Positions 62,333 through 64,000 of a stretch of DNA of 64,000 nt are shown in pieces. This DNA comes from Natrinema sp. DC36 (GTDB taxonomy: Archaea; Halobacteriota; Halobacteria; Halobacteriales; Natrialbaceae), in NCBI RefSeq assembly GCF_020405225.1, contig NZ_CP084472.1, positions 1,860,001 through 1,924,000 on the forward strand, read 5' to 3'. Made by a program: the position numbers and the translations under genes. The notes beneath the pieces were generated by a model. It saw only the letters and a list, made by a program, of their open reading frames with translations. It was not told the DNA's origin and searched no databases. Within the stretch, counting starts at the first letter, position 1. Each line of letters begins with the position of its first letter.

Positions 62333-62680
62333 TCACCGCCGCTCGTGGTCGACACCCGGCCCGTCGCCGCGTCGTTCGGCGTAGATAACGGTAACAAGCA
62401 GATAAACGCCGAGCGCGACGGCCGCGAGTCGAACCGATTCGGTGGGATCGGCGCGGTCGAGGGCGGCGTGGAGCCACCAGACGTTCCCCAGCGCCGAGTG
62501 ACTCAGCTCTCGGAAGGCCCCGCGATAGATCGGCGTCACGCGCCAGAAATCAGGGAGCAGCGCCCAGCAGCCGCTCGCGACGACGATGGGGGCGTCGTAT
62601 CGCGTCCGGACGGGGAGATACGCCAGAAGGAGCGTTGCACCGGTCGCACCGACCGCGAAGTGTGTCAGGGCGAGGCTCAT
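62333..62680 (-). CDS. Small membrane protein, unknown
   Basis: A 115-residue protein from ATG 62680: SLALTHFAVGATGATLLLAY, APIVVASGCWALLPDFWRVT, RLAAVALGVYLLVTVIYAER. It has three membrane helices and conserved-looking His and Asp residues (LTHFAVGA; LPDFW), slightly like the YdjM-type hydrolases. The first 36 codons of a longer frame are not protein-like, so I use 62680. No firm family. Confidence 0.6.
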   Translation of the reverse strand: MSLALTHFAVGATGATLLLAYLPVRTRYDAPIVVASGCWALLPDFWRVTPIYRGAFRELSHSALGNVWWLHAALDRADPTESVRLAAVALGVYLLVTVIYAERRGDGPGVDHERR

Positions 62681-62929
62681 GTCTCGTCGTTCGACCCGCT
62701 GCGATACAAAGCGGGGGTGGTGGGACCGTCGCAGGGGTGGTTGTCCCTCGAGCGGATGGCATATCCGTCCGCCAACGGAGTCATCCATTCGCCCTTGGAC
62801 GCCGGTTGCAGATCAGCTCTCGGACACGCGACAGTATACCGACCCTCGAGCCCTGCCTGCTGCTCGAGCGAAGCAATCGAGCCAGACGGCGGTGTTGGAG
62901 GCTCTGACGGGTAAATCGCCTGCTGTGGT

Positions 62930-63703
62930 CTACGACCGATCCGGTAAGATCCGCGGAATCGGATACGTTCCACCGTTGGCGTGAATCACCTGCCCAGTAA
63001 TGAACGACGCTCGATCTGACGCAACAAATGAACAGACCTCGGCGATCTCGTCGACAGTTCCGATTCGACCGAGCGGCGTCGCCGCGAGGATCGCGTCCTT
63101 CGCCTGTTCCCATTCGTCGGTGTGGTCCCGGCCGACCTCGATGAGTCCGGGTGAGACGGCATTGACGCGGACGCCGTCTCGTCCGAACTCGCTCGCCAAC
63201 TGTCTGGTCAGGCCCTCGATGGCGAACTTCGTTCCGTACGAGTGAGCGTGATTCGGACGACCCAGATACACCATCGCACCGATCACGTTGACTATCGAAC
63301 CGCCACCGTGATCCAGCATGTCGGGAATGACGTGCTGGGCCGTGAGAAGGTTCCCGCGGAAATTCACGTTCATCGCCCGATCGATATCGTCAACGGTCAG
63401 ATCGAGGAGCGGTTTTACCGGTCTGTAGGTGGCGTTGTTCACGAGCGTGTCGATCGGCCCGAGTTCCGAACGGATCGTGCGAACCAGCTCCTCGACGTCG
63501 CTGGGTGCCCCTAAATCGCCAAGTGCGATGGCCGCTTCGCCACCCGCCGCTTGAACACGTCTGGCGGTTTCTTCGCAACCCTCCCGGTTTGTGTGGGCGA
63601 CAACGCCGACGTCTGCTCCCTGTTCGGCCAGTTTCACTGCAATCGCTCGTCCGATATTTCTGCTCGCACCGGTGACGAGCGCCGTTCGTCCGTCCATTTC
63701 CAT
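62930..63703 (-). CDS. SDR-family oxidoreductase
   Basis: A 257-residue short-chain dehydrogenase. TALVTGASRNIGRAIAVKLA near residue 8 is the TGxxxxIG cofactor motif, NNATYRP near 92 fits the NNAG region, and HSYGTKFAIEGLTRQLASEF near 155 gives the catalytic Tyr and Lys. RVNAVSPGLIEV and GQVIHANGGTYP follow. The usual catalytic Ser 13 residues before Tyr is Ala here (VIGAMVYLG), so activity may be altered. Its start at MEMDGRTA is good. It resembles FabG/glucose-dehydrogenase-type SDRs; substrate unknown. Confidence 0.85.
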   Translation of the reverse strand: MEMDGRTALVTGASRNIGRAIAVKLAEQGADVGVVAHTNREGCEETARRVQAAGGEAAIALGDLGAPSDVEELVRTIRSELGPIDTLVNNATYRPVKPLLDLTVDDIDRAMNVNFRGNLLTAQHVIPDMLDHGGGSIVNVIGAMVYLGRPNHAHSYGTKFAIEGLTRQLASEFGRDGVRVNAVSPGLIEVGRDHTDEWEQAKDAILAATPLGRIGTVDEIAEVCSFVASDRASFITGQVIHANGGTYPIPRILPDRS

Positions 63704-64000
63704 GGGTGGTATACCTTCACACAGAAAGTAATTGTTCGCCTCTCACGGGTATTTCTCTGCCGTTCGGTGTATGTGCATGACCATCAGTTCGGACGGTCTC
63801 ACTGCTGATCACCCACAGCTACATGAGTAGATGCCATAACTAGTAACAAGAGACATCTGTTACACGATTGGTGCGCACACCCTCTGCGATCCTGAAGCAC
63901 CCATCTAGTCGCTGACTGTGTGAAATAACAGATACAAGTGTATCGGAGTGTAATACTACAGGTTCGATTAGTAGATTGTATCGGACATATTTATCCGGGT
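63704..64000. other. Right end of window, AT-rich, no gene seen
   Basis: Between the SDR gene and the window end. The stretch from 63840 to 64000 is AT-rich and lacks an open frame of useful length; it may be an intergenic or transferred segment. Confidence 0.35.

Overview
The window is GC-rich, with acidic proteins, many Tat-type (twin-arginine) lipoprotein signals, HalOD1 and bacterio-opsin-activator (Bat/HTH_10) regulators, several small CPxC zinc-ribbon proteins and near-leaderless promoters. This is a haloarchaeal chromosome (class Halobacteria). The gene content looks like Natrialbales (Natrinema/Haloterrigena-like); that rank is an inference, since no rRNA or other marker is present. 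I saw no rRNA, tRNA or CRISPR array.

Layout. 0-2.5 kb: end of an AlkP-superfamily phosphodiesterase overlapping a FemAB-like transferase. 2.6-4.7 kb: very small genes around a HalOD1 protein, a TRIC-type channel and a winged-helix regulator. 5.1-11 kb: the UDP-GlcNAc pathway as three separate genes (glmM, glmU, glmS), with a decayed IS200/IS605-like relic between the first two. 11.7-17.5 kb: DUF5786, two Bat-type regulators, a universal stress protein and a zinc ribbon. 17.7-21.1 kb: a SCO/TlpA/CcdA thiol-redox operon divergent from a P19-like metal-binding lipoprotein. 21.8-27.9 kb: an M24 peptidase, the trehalose pair otsA-otsB, a winged-helix regulator and a matrixin-like zinc protease. 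28-35.5 kb: a third Bat regulator, an MTH865-like protein, a membrane protein, a ribbon-helix-helix regulator, cobyric acid synthase, and a nucleotide-binding-like protein divergent from a winged-helix regulator. 35.5-41 kb: an ABC exporter, divergent from a nnr-moaC-nitronate monooxygenase operon. 41-47.5 kb: membrane proteins, zinc microproteins and an accessory island with decayed plasmid/virus-type genes, a PhiH1-like repressor and a 49-bp direct repeat.

47.5-60 kb is a surface-glycan (agl-type N-glycosylation) cluster: four GT4 glycosyltransferases, a sulfatase-like enzyme, a polysaccharide pyruvyl transferase, a MOP-type flippase, a multi-membrane protein broken at a 9-C run, an aglF-type nucleotidyltransferase and a broken second copy of it beside an IS110 transposase relic. 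Its middle part (about 50-58.5 kb) is visibly richer in A+T than the rest, which suggests horizontal exchange. GlmM/GlmU/GlmS and AglF can be read together as suppliers of activated sugars for that cluster. 60-64 kb holds ordinary oxidoreductases and small membrane proteins.

I found no complete, clearly new multi-gene system. The best candidates are the glycan cluster with its homopolymer-broken gene, the redox/metal cassette, and the nucleotide-binding-like protein paired with a divergent regulator.
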